Assembly: GCF_049985285.1 (NCBI RefSeq)
Contig: NZ_JBNIEU010000002.1
Location: forward strand, 744,001 to 808,000
DNA from: Aestuariirhabdus sp049985285
GTDB taxonomy: Bacteria > Pseudomonadota > Gammaproteobacteria > Pseudomonadales > Aestuariirhabdaceae
Reading direction: 5' to 3'
DNA: 64,000 nucleotides
The position numbers were made by a program, and so were the translations under genes. The notes under the pieces are model-generated. The model was not told where the DNA came from. It did not search any database and saw only the letters and a list, made by a program, of their open reading frames with translations. Shown here piece by piece: positions 40,484-49,730 of the stretch; position 1 is the first letter of the stretch, and every line of letters starts with the position of its first letter.

Positions 40484-42562
40484 TTACAGTTGTGCCAAGA
40501 GGTCCGGCTGGAGGCTGGCGGGAACCAGCGCGAAGTGGTCGAAGCGCATCGAAAAAAGCCCACGACCGTGGCTTAGCGAGCGCAAACGGGTAGCAAACCC
40601 GAACATCTCGGCAAGTGGCACCTTGCCCCGTACAATTTGCGACCGGGTGCCGGAACCGATGGTCTCCTCAACCCGGCAGCGAATCTGGGCGAGCAGGCCG
40701 AGAACGTCCCCCATATTGTCATCGGGCACGTTCACTTCCAGTTCGAAAATGGGTTCCAGCAGGCGCGGGCCGGCTTCCTGCATCGCCCGTTTGATGGCGA
40801 TGGTCGCTGCGCTGCGGAAGGCCTGTTCGCTGGAGTCCACCTCGTGGCAGGACCCGCCCACCAAAATCACCTCGATGTCGGTAATATCGTGGCCGCCGAT
40901 GAGACCGCAGCTAATGCCATCGTAGAGCCCTTTTTCTACCGCGGGAATAAATTCGGCAGGAATGGCGCCGCCCTTGATCCGGCTGTGAAAATGGAAGCCA
41001 CTCCCTCGTTTGGCGGGCAGAACGTCGATCAGGACGTCGCCATACTGACCGTGGCCGCCGCTTTGGTGAATCAGTCGACCGCGAATGCCCATAACGGGCT
41101 CGGTGATGGTCTCTTTATAGCTGACCTTGGGTTTTCCTGTGCGAACCGCGACGGCGTGCTCGCGTTGCAAGCGATCTACCAGCACCTCAAGGTGCAACTC
41201 TCCCATACCCGAGAGGATGGTTTGACCGCTGTCCTGGTCGCTGTGTACACGGAAGGTGGGGTCCTCCTCGGCCAGGTTGGCCAGGGCCTGGCTGATGGCA
41301 TCGCGATCTTTGTGGGTCTCGGGTTCGAGCGCAATATTGACCACGGGTTCGGGAAACTCGATATTCTCCAGTACAATAGGCAGCTCACGGCTGCACAGGG
41401 TATCCCCGGTATAGGCTCCCTTGAGGCCGATCACGGCATCGATTTCACCCGCGGGTATCTCGTCGATATTTTCCCGCCGATCTGCGTAGACCCTGACCAT
41501 ACGTCCGACTCGGGCCTCTCGTTGCCGAGAGGGGATCCAGATCTTCTGCCCGGCTTTGAGGGTACCCGAATAGACCCGAACGTAGGCCATGTACCCCGCG
41601 TAGGGATCCGTTACAATCTTGAATACCAGTGCAGCAAGGGGAGCGTCGCTGGTGGCCGCCAGGCGAATATGTTCATCGGTTTCAGGGTGACGGCCCTCAG
41701 TCTCGCCGATGTCGGCAGGGGAGGGTAGATAATCGACGATGGCATCGAGCAGGGGTTGTACCCCAAGATTGCGCAGGCAGGCCCCGCAGAGCAGGGGGAA
41801 CAGGCGTCCTTTGAGGGTGCCACGGCGTATCGCCGCTTTCAGGTCCGCAGCCTCAAGCGGGGCGTTGGCGAGATAGCGTTCCAGCAGCCCTTCATCCTCT
41901 TCTGCCACGCGCTCGATCAGGCGTTCCCGGGCGGATTTGCTGGCGGCCAATAGCTCCTCGGGAATGACCTCCTCGCGCATATCACTACCGAGTAGATCGT
42001 CCCAATAGAGCGCGCGCATAGCGATCAGGTCGATGACCCCCGAAAACCCCTGTTCATTCCCGATTGGCAGTTGAATAACCAGCGGAGCGCACCCCAGACG
42101 TTGGCTAAAACTGGCAATGCTGGTGTCGAAGTCCGCTCCGATGCGGTCCATCTTGTTGATAAAACAGAGCCGGGGGACCTGGTGGAGGTCGGCCTGGCGC
42201 CACACGGTCTCGCTCTGGGGTTCGATCCCTTTTACCGCATCGATCAGCACCACACCACCGTCAAGGATCCGCAGGGCGCGCTCTACCTCGGCCGTAAAAT
42301 CGATGTGGCCGGGCGTGTCGATGATGTTGAGTTGATGTTCGCGCCAGCTGGTTGTGATGGCGGCCGAGACGATGGTGATTCCCCGCTCTCGTTCCTGCTC
42401 CATCCAGTCGGTGACCGTATTGCCTGCATCGACGTTGCCCATCTGGTGGGTGAAGCCACTATAGTACAGCACCCGTTCGCTGAGCGTAGTTTTGCCCGCA
42501 TCAATATGGGCGATGAAGCCGATATTTCGAATCTGCTGTAATGGGTAATGTGATCGGTCCAT
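40484..42562 (-). CDS. fusA2: elongation factor G-like GTPase (second, non-str-operon type)
   Basis: This 692-residue protein has all five EF-G domains: P-loop AHIDAGKTT, switch II DTPGHIDFTAEV, NKMD, then domain II, domain III (GMGELHLEVLVDRL) and domains IV/V. It is not beside rpsL, rpsG or tuf as the main EF-G gene is. Pseudomonas has two EF-Gs, and this fits the second by context; symbol given on that basis. Domain IV, which reaches the decoding centre, is present (KVSYKETI, HQSGGHGQYGDV). Whether it translocates or recycles ribosomes cannot be read here. Confidence 0.88.
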   Translation of the reverse strand: MDRSHYPLQQIRNIGFIAHIDAGKTTLSERVLYYSGFTHQMGNVDAGNTVTDWMEQERERGITIVSAAITTSWREHQLNIIDTPGHIDFTAEVERALRILDGGVVLIDAVKGIEPQSETVWRQADLHQVPRLCFINKMDRIGADFDTSIASFSQRLGCAPLVIQLPIGNEQGFSGVIDLIAMRALYWDDLLGSDMREEVIPEELLAASKSARERLIERVAEEDEGLLERYLANAPLEAADLKAAIRRGTLKGRLFPLLCGACLRNLGVQPLLDAIVDYLPSPADIGETEGRHPETDEHIRLAATSDAPLAALVFKIVTDPYAGYMAYVRVYSGTLKAGQKIWIPSRQREARVGRMVRVYADRRENIDEIPAGEIDAVIGLKGAYTGDTLCSRELPIVLENIEFPEPVVNIALEPETHKDRDAISQALANLAEEDPTFRVHSDQDSGQTILSGMGELHLEVLVDRLQREHAVAVRTGKPKVSYKETITEPVMGIRGRLIHQSGGHGQYGDVLIDVLPAKRGSGFHFHSRIKGGAIPAEFIPAVEKGLYDGISCGLIGGHDITDIEVILVGGSCHEVDSSEQAFRSAATIAIKRAMQEAGPRLLEPIFELEVNVPDDNMGDVLGLLAQIRCRVEETIGSGTRSQIVRGKVPLAEMFGFATRLRSLSHGRGLFSMRFDHFALVPASLQPDLLAQL

Positions 42563-42737
42563 AGTCCCTCGGGCGCTCCTCCTACAGAGTAGATTAGAGC
42601 GGACTGGCTTGCACTTTCGTGAGCCGTTGGTGAGGGCGAAAACTGGCTAAAATGGTTGCAAATTTTATAATGGCGCTCGATTGTGAAGAGTGCATCACAG
42701 CTTCAACTATGCTGATACAGGTAGATCGGAAAGAGTC

Positions 42738-44141
42738 ATGACACCAGACCAACTATTGCAAAAAGCGTTCAGCCTGCTGGCGCGGGGAAAAATTGGCCCC
42801 GCGCGTGCTATCTGTCGCAAATTGACGGCTGAAAATCAGGAAGATTTTAATATCTGTCACTTGCAGGGGGTCTTGCAGCTGCGAGAGGAGCAGTTGGATG
42901 CCGCGCTGGTGTCACTGGAACGCGCGCTGGAGCTTGCCATGCCGGGTCAGCGCGTCGATCAGGTCCACAGCAATTTGTCATTGGTGCTACAGCGTCTTGG
43001 GCGAGATCAGCAGGCGATGGATAGCATCGAGCAGGCCATTGCACTCTGTCCCAGGGAGCACGCCTATCTTGCGAATAAAGGCTACATTGCCGAAGCCCTG
43101 GCCCAGTGGGAGGTTATGGAGCAAGCCTTTGCCGAGGCACTTGAGGTGCAACCCAACGATAGCGAATACCTGCTCGGGTTAGCGGTGGCCCTGCGACGTC
43201 AGGGTTATTACTCCGCCGCCTGGGAGCAGTTACGGAGCCTCGCCGCCGAGGACCGGGGGCTCGATATCCAGCGTGAAGCGGCATTGCTGGAGTTGGCAAC
43301 CGACCAGCACGAGGCCGCATTGGCCCGGGTTCTCTGCATCGACAGCGGGAATTTGCAGCAGGGGGTTATCTCCCAGTTTGCCGATTATCTGGCCGATGAA
43401 GGACAGCTCAATGGCGCTCGAATACTCTATGAACTGGCGAAGGAGCAGGACCCGGATAATCCAGTCGTGGGGCATATGCTGGCAGCACTGGAGCGTCGCA
43501 AAGCACCCCGTGGTGGCGCGCCCGATGAGTATGTGCAGGCGCTATACGATCAATACGCGGACAAGTTTGAGTTACACCTGCAACACCGGCTCCAGTACGG
43601 CGCACCGGGGGTTATCGTTGCCACACTGATCGAGCAGGGGGTAGAGCGGCTGGACAAGGTTCTCGACCTGGGATGCGGCACCGGCCTGATGGGGGCGGCG
43701 CTCTGTGAAAAGCTACCGGTAGCGCATCTTGCGGGGGTCGATCTGTCGGCCAATATGCTCAAGCTGGCGGATAGTAAAGCGGTCTATCATCGCCTGGAGC
43801 AAGCCTCAATTTTGCCGTTTCTGGAAACCGATACCGGTGCCTGGGAGCTGATTTGTGCCGCCGATGTACTGATCTACCTGGGAGACCTCGAACCCTGGTT
43901 CGAGCGGGTGCGGAGCTGTCTTGGGGGGGGTGGCCTGCTGGCGTTTACGATCGAGCAGGGGCAGGAGGAGGGCGTCTCCCTGTTACCCAACGGGCGCTAC
44001 CAGCATCACCCCCTCTACATAGACCAGCTCGCGCGCCAGCATGGGTTTATCGAACTCTCCTCCGCCCCGCTGGTGTTGCGTAAGGAGCGCGGTGAGGAGG
44101 TGCCAGGGCGCGTGTACCTCTACCGTTACGCCACCGCATAG
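42738..44141 (+). CDS. TPR-repeat methyltransferase
   Basis: This protein of 467 residues starts at the ATG at 42738 (GGAAAGAG upstream). Residues about 1-255 are helical TPR-like repeats (YADTG leader excluded), and about 265-465 a class I SAM-dependent methyltransferase. Motif I is VLDLGCGTGLMGAAL at about 309, with LAGVDLSANML and the motif LICAADVLIYLGDLEPW. The methyltransferase half resembles the ubiE-like/Smp-type TPR methyltransferases common in marine proteobacteria. The substrate is unknown; the TPR part suggests a protein or large-complex partner. Confidence 0.87.
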   Translation: MTPDQLLQKAFSLLARGKIGPARAICRKLTAENQEDFNICHLQGVLQLREEQLDAALVSLERALELAMPGQRVDQVHSNLSLVLQRLGRDQQAMDSIEQAIALCPREHAYLANKGYIAEALAQWEVMEQAFAEALEVQPNDSEYLLGLAVALRRQGYYSAAWEQLRSLAAEDRGLDIQREAALLELATDQHEAALARVLCIDSGNLQQGVISQFADYLADEGQLNGARILYELAKEQDPDNPVVGHMLAALERRKAPRGGAPDEYVQALYDQYADKFELHLQHRLQYGAPGVIVATLIEQGVERLDKVLDLGCGTGLMGAALCEKLPVAHLAGVDLSANMLKLADSKAVYHRLEQASILPFLETDTGAWELICAADVLIYLGDLEPWFERVRSCLGGGGLLAFTIEQGQEEGVSLLPNGRYQHHPLYIDQLARQHGFIELSSAPLVLRKERGEEVPGRVYLYRYATA

Positions 44142-44228
44142 CGCGGTGGGGCTCGCCCCCTGACTTGGATTTCAAACGGGTTTAGTTATAGAATTTAACC
44201 CCCAGCCGTTCGGCTGGCGTTCTAGAGC

Positions 44229-44305
44229 CGGTGTGTAGCGCAGCCTGGTAGCGCACGTCCTTCGGGAGGACGGGGTCGGAGGTTCGAATCCTCTCACACC
44301 GACCA
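44229..44305 (+). tRNA. tRNA-Pro (CGG anticodon)
   Basis: These 77 bases fold as a tRNA: acceptor CGGTGTG / CACACCG, D-arm AGCGCAGCCTGGTAGCGCA, anticodon arm CGTCC-TTCGGGA-GGACG (anticodon CGG, reading CCG), T-arm GGAGGTTCGAATCCTC, and encoded CCA. tRNA-Pro genes are frequent integration sites. Confidence 0.97.
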
Positions 44306-44842
44306 ATAAAATCAGTGAGTTACGTCGATATTGCCTCTTCTGTATCTCTTGCTTGTCTTGATTTAAGTCCATATTAAGTCCAAATTTCTGCTGAATTTCG
44401 CGCCCGAGGTTATATGGCACTTGCGCTCGTCAAATTGGCGGTGTCGCAGCAGCGCCTTGCGCGCTCCCTCCAAAACCCGACTCCAGCCGATCTGCTGCTT
44501 CCATGGATGCCCATCAGTTCTGACCTTATAGCAATCTATTCCGTCGCTGCGGTATAGTTTTACGCGGTGGGTGACAGGTGAACCGGTGTCGTAATCTCGA
44601 TTTAGATTACTCGCCTGAGATCAGGGAGATCGAGGCGATCAACAGGAACAGAGTCCTCCAGCCTATGCGCTCTTTTGCGGCACTCGCGTTAGCCTGTCGG
44701 GCAATCAGCGCTTGGTGTTTTCGGCAGCGTCGATACATAACGACTCCCTCCTTGCCTGGAAGATAGAACAATCTTGCAAGGCAGACTAAGCTTGAAAGGC
44801 CTCGATATTAAAACGCGGATTCAACTCTTTATTGGATCGCGG

Positions 44843-45247
44843 ATGATAAAAATGAATTTCATAGTAAAGAACACAAAGTGGGTAATGCTCGTCTCTGGAA
44901 TCCTCACCGCAACAATGTTTTATGGATTATTTGCACCACAGGCGGCCTTGGAATCCATGTTTGGAGCATCGTTTAACGGGGTTTTACAGAGCATTGTTAT
45001 CCGAAGCTGGTCAGCACTAATTGGTTTGATTGGTGTTGTTCTTATCTGTGGTTTTTTTAACGAAAATGTCCGCAAGTATTCATTTGCTATTGCTGCATTT
45101 AGTAAATTTATATTCGTACTTTTAGTTCTACTCTATGGGCAAGATTTTTTATCTAAAGTATTGCCTGCAATAACAATGGATGTCATCGTAATAGTGGTGG
45201 CAGTGATCTACTTTTTAAATTCAGTAGAGGGTACTAAGAATGCCTAA
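44843..45247 (+). CDS. small integral membrane protein, unknown
   Basis: This protein of about 134 residues from the ATG at 44843 (MIKMNF; the second ATG at 44852 is also possible) has four hydrophobic helices: VMLVSGILTATMFYGLF, VIRSWSALIGLIGVVLI, FAIAAFSKFIFVLLVLL and ITMDVIVIVVAVIYFL. The layout resembles DUF-type four-helix membrane proteins, but I do not recognise the family with confidence. Codon use is AT-rich, unlike its neighbours outside the patch, suggesting transfer. Confidence 0.65.
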   Translation: MIKMNFIVKNTKWVMLVSGILTATMFYGLFAPQAALESMFGASFNGVLQSIVIRSWSALIGLIGVVLICGFFNENVRKYSFAIAAFSKFIFVLLVLLYGQDFLSKVLPAITMDVIVIVVAVIYFLNSVEGTKNA

Positions 45248-45325
45248 AAAGCACATTTTGTCGGACTTTTTTTCCGCTGCGCCCCAAACCATCCGCAAAT
45301 GCGGGCGTTATTTGAAGAAATCAGT

Positions 45326-45628
45326 ATGAACAGAGAAATATACTTAAAAGAATTAAAAAGAAAAATTGAGCAGATGTTTTCTGCTTCAAGAGAGGGCTAC
45401 AAAATTCCCTCCAATCAACGTCACCGGCTTGAGGGGTTTATGCAAGCAGGCGTATTTCTTGATCTAGCATCAAATAATGAGCTCCAGGAAATAATGGAAA
45501 ATATTCATATTTCCATTCACGGAAAAACCATTCAAGAAAGGAGGGAGGAGCAGCCATCTTTATGGCAAGAGCAATCGTTAGACTACAGCGAATATGATCA
45601 GCCAACGTATGAGCGTAAATCCAGATAA
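45326..45628 (+). CDS. conserved small hypothetical protein
   Basis: This 100-residue hydrophilic, mostly helical protein (MNREIYLKELKRKIEQMF) is without membrane helices. The middle has QRHRLEGFMQAGVFLDLA, and the end is rich in Glu, Gln, Ser and Tyr (SLDYSEYDQPTYERK). It resembles short proteins of unknown role in gammaproteobacteria from memory only. Start at 45326 rests on GAAGAAATC upstream and an upstream frame without a good start. A hairpin (GGCACC TTC GGTGCC) follows the stop. Confidence 0.6.
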   Translation: MNREIYLKELKRKIEQMFSASREGYKIPSNQRHRLEGFMQAGVFLDLASNNELQEIMENIHISIHGKTIQERREEQPSLWQEQSLDYSEYDQPTYERKSR

Positions 45629-45740
45629 AAGTCGTGCCATGATCGGCACCTTCGGTGCCTGGATAGTCTAAGGCGCGGCTTCGCCGCAGGCTGACCAAGC
45701 CTCAGCCTTATGCACTTCAATATTGAGCAAGGATATAGCC

Positions 45741-46106
45741 ATGATTGAATTATTAGATATCGGTATTAATAATGCTGTTGCTATTCGTATATCTGGCAAA
45801 GTAACTGAGGATGACATGGAGTTGGTGCTGAACAAAGCGCGAGAAAAAATCGAAACCCATGGCAGTATCGTTATATTTGAGCAGTTAGATTCATTCAAAG
45901 GTATTGAGGTTGCGGCAATCGTCGAAGAGTTTAAGTATTTGTTTGATGTGGGAGTATCAAATATATCCAGGGCCGCAATACTAACTGACAAAAAGTGGGT
46001 GAAAACAATTGTCGGTATTGAGGACAAAGTGTTTCGACATATTGAAATGAAGTGCTTTTCAGTTGAAGAGAAAGAGTTAGCCATAGAGTTCCTGAAAAAT
46101 GGGTAA
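45741..46106 (+). CDS. SpoIIAA-like (STAS-fold) protein
   Basis: This 121-residue protein starts behind AAGGATATAGCC. MIELLDIGINNAVAIRISGKVTEDDM and the helix region IEVAAIVEEFKYLFDVG, then VSNISRAAILTDKKW, fit the SpoIIAA-like/STAS family in size and pattern; these proteins are found in stress-related or transporter-associated roles. No partner anti-sigma or kinase gene is next to it. Gene and surroundings are AT-rich. Confidence 0.7.
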   Translation: MIELLDIGINNAVAIRISGKVTEDDMELVLNKAREKIETHGSIVIFEQLDSFKGIEVAAIVEEFKYLFDVGVSNISRAAILTDKKWVKTIVGIEDKVFRHIEMKCFSVEEKELAIEFLKNG

Positions 46107-46467
46107 CAAGGCCAAGCAATCAGACCTCTGAGTGCGGTCAACTTTAAAACAATCAAAAATACACCAGCACACTCTGTCCGCTGCTGGAGACGCTAGCCTA
46201 TCTGTGACCTACCCCCCGAAATTAACCCCACAATACCGATGAGCCCTCCACCTAATCTCGTTCGGGGCATCGATTCGCCCGCTTGACGCTGTAACAAGCG
46301 GGCACGTGTGGGTGAACTTTGGATGGCCGGCGGTGGTCATAGTTTGTTGATATATCGGTAGATAGTGACCGACTTCAGCCGCTATTAGGCGGGCTCAATC
46401 CCTGCAAGGGGGCGTAGCCTCTAATTAGCCCAATGGCGTTTCGATTTTTAACAAGGGGGAGACCTGC

Positions 46468-47136
46468 ATGACGGATATGAACAAACTTCTCGGGCAATTA
46501 CTCGGCAGCGGAGCCGCCGGTGGCTTTGCCGGCGGATTGGCGGGTGGGCTCGCCAGTAGCGTGTTGACCAGTAAGTCCGGCAGGAAATTGGGAAAAAGCG
46601 CCCTCAAGCTCGGCGGTGTGGCCGCGGTGGGAGCGCTCGCCTATACGGCCTACAAACGCTACAGCGACCCTCAGCAAGGCCCATCGGCTACTCCACCTGC
46701 CAACGCCCCGGCTGAAGTTACTCCCGCTCCTGCGGGCTCTGCGTTTATGCCCGCGAGTGACAATCATGCGGCCAATGAAGCGCTGGGGTTGATTCTGGTG
46801 CGGGCGATGATCGCCGCCGCCCGCTCGGATGGACGCCTCGATGCTCAGGAGAGCCAGGCCATTTTCCAGAGAATCGAGGCGCTGGGACTAGGCGCTGAGG
46901 AGCAGAATATTCTGGTTCGGGAGATGGGGCACCCTGTAGATGTCGACGCGATCGTCAATAGCGCTACGTGCCCTGAGGTCGCAGCTGAGATCTATGTGGC
47001 GTCACTGCTGGCTATCGAAGTGGACTCTGCCGCCGAACGTGCCTATCTGTCGATGTTGGCAGCACGTTTACAGCTTCCCCCGGGGCTGGTGGCTGAGCTT
47101 GAGGCCCAGGTTGAGTCACAAAGACACCGGGTCTAG
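46468..47136 (+). CDS. DUF533/YebE-like protein
   Basis: This 222-residue protein has a glycine-rich N-terminal region with a hydrophobic stretch (GGFAGGLAGGLASSVL, about 16-31, and VAAVGALAYTAYKRY, about 49-64) followed by a proline-rich linker and a C-terminal TerB-like helical domain (LVRAMIAAARSDGRLDAQESQAIF, LLAIEVDSAAERAYLSMLAARL). This is the YebE/DUF533 family, often anchored in the inner membrane. GGGGGAG precedes the ATG. Role unknown. Confidence 0.85.
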   Translation: MTDMNKLLGQLLGSGAAGGFAGGLAGGLASSVLTSKSGRKLGKSALKLGGVAAVGALAYTAYKRYSDPQQGPSATPPANAPAEVTPAPAGSAFMPASDNHAANEALGLILVRAMIAAARSDGRLDAQESQAIFQRIEALGLGAEEQNILVREMGHPVDVDAIVNSATCPEVAAEIYVASLLAIEVDSAAERAYLSMLAARLQLPPGLVAELEAQVESQRHRV

Positions 47137-47164
47137 GGAGCGACTATCATAACGATCAATTTCG

Positions 47165-47186
47165 GGGGAGGGGGGTTACCCTCCCC
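47165..47186 (+). terminator. hairpin after the DUF533 gene
   Basis: A perfect 8-bp GC stem GGGGAGGG / CCCTCCCC is followed by no T-run. It could stabilise the 3' end of the DUF533 message. Confidence 0.35.
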
Positions 47187-47339
47187 GCGCTAGAACGGCG
47201 CGGGAAAGGGCGGGTTTGCCAACGCCTGGTCCCTTTTCAATTCTGGCGATGGCTCTACCGCGGGGGCTCGCCTGCAGGCTTGCGGCCAGGCTCAGGACGT
47301 GCAAACTAGGGTAGCCTACAAGGGTTAATGGAGACCTAC

Positions 47340-48188
47340 ATGAGTACAGACGTATATACCCCTCCCCAGGTGTGGATCTGGGATCAGGACAACGGTGGCA
47401 AGTTCGCCAGCATCAATCGGCCGATCGCGGGCCCGACCCACGACAAAACCCTACCCCAGGGTACACATGACCTCCAACTCTATTCTCTTGCGACGCCCAA
47501 CGGGGTGAAGGTGACGGTCATGCTGGAAGAGCTGCTGGCAGCCGGGCATAGCGGGGCCGAATATGATGCCTGGCTGATCAATATCGGCGAGGGGGACCAG
47601 TTTGGTAGCGGTTTTGTTGGCATTAATCCCAACAGCAAAATTCCCGCTTTGTACGACCGTCAGGCTGACCTGTGTCTGTTTGAATCGGGCTCCATGCTCC
47701 TTTACTTGGCAGAGAAATTTACAGCATTTTTGCCCGAGGATATAAAGGGTCGCGCCCAGGTCATGAACTGGCTCTTTTGGCAGATGGGAAGCGCTCCCTA
47801 TCTGGGGGGCGGTTTCGGTCACTTTTACGCCTATGCGCCGGAAAAGTTCCAATACCCCATCGATCGCTTCGCGATGGAAACCAAGCGTCAGCTGGATGTG
47901 CTTAACCGCCAGCTGGCCGACAACGAATTTGTCGCCGGCGAGCAATACAGTATCGCTGACATTGCGATATGGCCCTGGTATGGGGCACTGGTTCTGGGGA
48001 GTCTCTACAGTGCGGCGGAGTTTTTGGACGTAGAAAGCTATGAACACGTGCAGCGTTGGGCCAGGCAGATTAGCGCCAGGCCGGCGGTCGGGCGCGGTGT
48101 GCTGGTCAATCGCACCTGGGGGGACAATGGTCAGTTGCCAGAGCGCCACAGCGCCGCCGATATCGATGCGGTATTGAGCGCGTTGTAA
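47340..48188 (+). CDS. yghU: glutathione-dependent disulfide-bond oxidoreductase YghU
   Basis: This 282-residue glutathione S-transferase of the Nu class has a thioredoxin-fold N-terminal domain (LQLYSLATPNGVKVTVMLEELLAAG) and an all-helical C-terminal domain (WLFWQMGSAPYLGGGFGHFYAYAPEKF). MSTDVYTPPQVWIWDQD and FASINRPIAGPTHDKTLPQG match the E. coli YghU N-terminal arm. YghU binds two glutathiones and reduces disulfides and hydroperoxides. The ATG at 47340 has GGAG six bases upstream; a nearer-upstream ATG (47328) has none. Confidence 0.95.
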   Translation: MSTDVYTPPQVWIWDQDNGGKFASINRPIAGPTHDKTLPQGTHDLQLYSLATPNGVKVTVMLEELLAAGHSGAEYDAWLINIGEGDQFGSGFVGINPNSKIPALYDRQADLCLFESGSMLLYLAEKFTAFLPEDIKGRAQVMNWLFWQMGSAPYLGGGFGHFYAYAPEKFQYPIDRFAMETKRQLDVLNRQLADNEFVAGEQYSIADIAIWPWYGALVLGSLYSAAEFLDVESYEHVQRWARQISARPAVGRGVLVNRTWGDNGQLPERHSAADIDAVLSAL

Positions 48189-48300
48189 ATCATGGCCAAT
48201 CGGGTTCGGCTGCAGGCAGGTAACGGCGGCTTGGGTGGTTTTTCGGGAGGCTGCATGACCCTGCTGTGCAGTGCTCCTCACTTATGAGTTCTCCTGAGAT

Positions 48301-48492
48301 ATGACCGCTCCCATCGACACCTTTGTCGCACCGCCCTGCCTCGAACAGGTGGAGATCCTGTTTCAGGATAAACACCTGCTGCTGGTAAACAAACCCAGTG
48401 GGTTGCTGAGCCTGTCCATTCTAGGTGCCCTGCCTGTGTCAGCTGAGAGCGTGCAAACAAAAGCAGGACAGGCAGCCTCTGCTATCTACTGA
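48301..48492 (+). pseudogene. truncated RluA-type RNA pseudouridine synthase
   Basis: The first ~38 residues read as the start of an RluA-family enzyme (EILFQDKHLLLVNKPSGLLS); the frame then continues for ~25 residues of unrelated sequence and stops. The catalytic HRLD motif and most of the ~200-residue domain are missing. A deletion downstream of LLSLS is the simplest explanation. Ribosome site and start look normal. Confidence 0.75.
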
Positions 48493-48528
48493 TAGCTATG
48501 CGGGTATCTCGCGATCGGTACTCAAACC

Positions 48529-49017
48529 CTACCACTGAAACTGCACCGTCATCTCTGTTTTTCCACGGTATCTCAGTTGTAGACCCTTGAGGAAATTTCG
48601 AAGAACCTGATCTTTACACAGGCGGTAGTGTTTGTGGTCCTGTTTTCTAAAAAATGCACTAAGCTCATGTTTGCTGAGGGGGAAGTTATTCAATGCAAGG
48701 ATGGCTAGAATGTCTTCGGTTTTGAGGTTTAATGCGATTTTCAGTTTCATGAAAATCATATTGTTGGATAGCCGCTTTTCGGGTTTGGGGCGTTCCCCCT
48801 CTCTCTGCCCCCGTTTATCGACAATAAGACCATTGAGGAAAGACGCCAGCATTTGATCCTTCAGGGGTTGGTAATCGGCGTCCTCTTCGGTTTTTAGCCA
48901 GTTACAAATCTGTGCCCGAGTGACGGGCTGGTTGGCCAGGCCAAAAATGGCAATAACGTTAGAATCACTAAGATCAAGGATGTAGCGAATGCGGCGCAAT
49001 AGGTCGTTATGGGTCAT
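48529..49017 (-). CDS. yehS: YehS (DUF1456) family protein
   Basis: This 162-residue protein is made of two similar DUF1456 helical repeats. The first starts MTHNDLLRRIRYILDLSDSNVIAIFGLAN, the second NMIFMKLKIALNLKTEDILAILALNN; each ends in a basic segment after a DH/EE..Y(R/Q)PLKD-like helix. AAGGAAAG precedes the ATG at 49017. Length and order match E. coli YehS. Function unknown. Confidence 0.92.
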   Translation of the reverse strand: MTHNDLLRRIRYILDLSDSNVIAIFGLANQPVTRAQICNWLKTEEDADYQPLKDQMLASFLNGLIVDKRGQREGERPKPEKRLSNNMIFMKLKIALNLKTEDILAILALNNFPLSKHELSAFFRKQDHKHYRLCKDQVLRNFLKGLQLRYRGKTEMTVQFQW

Positions 49018-49094
49018 CGATCTTTCCTTCGCCACCGGTGGTTTACCAGGGGTCAATGAGCTTCTATAAAGGGGAGGGCATGAATGTAGCGGCG

Positions 49095-49289
49095 CTAACG
49101 GCCTGTCGAACCGAGCGCAGATTTGGGGTCAAGCCGGCGCTGCGCCGCCCGCTCCAGTATGCGCCGTTTCTCACTATCAGATGCCAGGCTCCACTGGGTT
49201 ATTTCGTCGATACTGCGCGAGCATCCCAGACAGATATCATTCTGGTCCAGGCAGCAGTTTCTAACGCAGGGGGAGGGAACGTTCGGCAT
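49095..49289 (-). CDS. DUF1289 cysteine-rich protein
   Basis: This protein of about 64 residues has the DUF1289 core SPCVRNCCLDQNDICLGCSRSIDEITQWS, in which four cysteines are in the usual CxxxC...CxxC spacing, probably binding a metal. The start MPNVPSPCV at 49289 lacks a strong ribosome site; a GTG two codons upstream is the alternative. Function unknown; the family occurs as a small standalone protein in many proteobacteria. Confidence 0.85.
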   Translation of the reverse strand: MPNVPSPCVRNCCLDQNDICLGCSRSIDEITQWSLASDSEKRRILERAAQRRLDPKSALGSTGR

Positions 49290-49415
49290 GCCCACTATTC
49301 TACCCGATTAGCGGACAGAACACTGTAGTGTCAGCGCTTGTCCAGGGTCGCCTACCTATTCACCGTAGGGATACAGGGGCGATGCTTGACTAAACAGGGT
49401 GTTGGCCGTGGGTGG

Positions 49416-49730
49416 CTACTCCATGGTGACACTGCGAGCAATACACAGCTTCCGGTTAGGATCGTAGTCCGCGGTAACGCTGACGAACCGGGCCATCAGG
49501 CTGGAGGCGATTACGATCATCGCAGGGATATTATCCCGTTCGATGAGCATCTCCTGGCTGCCTCCCTGAGCACAGACCGCTGGTACACCTGCATTCATTT
49601 CAAAGCGAACGCCTTGTTCGCTGCCGGTGATATTAATAACGCTGCCCACCAGGGAGCGCTTATCACTCAATGCTTCAGCGCTAACGCAAAACGCTAATAG
49701 GGTTAACAGGGCGGTGACTTTTCTGTTCAT
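49416..49730 (-). CDS. small exported hypothetical protein
   Basis: A 104-residue frame from the ATG at 49730 has a clear signal peptide (MNRKVTALLTLLAFCVSAEA) and a mature ~84-residue part with two cysteines (AVCAQ and KLCIA) that could form one disulfide. I do not recognise it. No Shine-Dalgarno is obvious. A small periplasmic or secreted protein is the best reading. Confidence 0.6.
   Translation of the reverse strand: MNRKVTALLTLLAFCVSAEALSDKRSLVGSVINITGSEQGVRFEMNAGVPAVCAQGGSQEMLIERDNIPAMIVIASSLMARFVSVTADYDPNRKLCIARSVTME

Larger units (their letters stand above)
44306..46450 (+). other. AT-rich accessory patch downstream of tRNA-Pro
   Basis: Base composition drops clearly to AT-rich between about 44.8 and 46.1 kb relative to the flanks, and three small genes of no housekeeping role lie here. 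Position right behind a tRNA 3' end suggests a decayed integrative element, but no integrase or direct repeat of the tRNA end was found. The 44306-44842 part holds no gene I can support. The 46107-46467 part holds only a 9-bp perfect hairpin (GCCCGCTTG / CAAGCGGGC, 46277-46303). Confidence 0.4.

Noticed and set aside
44172..44420. An 82-codon open frame antisense to tRNA-Pro
   Set aside because: It translates the tRNA in reverse (GFEPPTPSSRRTC), a well-known false gene. The sequence beyond the tRNA might be the tail of an integrase, but too little remains to claim it.
44578..44766. A 62-codon open frame in the patch after tRNA-Pro
   Set aside because: GTG start without ribosome site and no recognisable product.
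46197..46250. Possible insertion-sequence end (C-rich segment CCTACCCCCCGAAATT)
   Set aside because: No matching second end, target duplication or transposase fragment could be found in the window.
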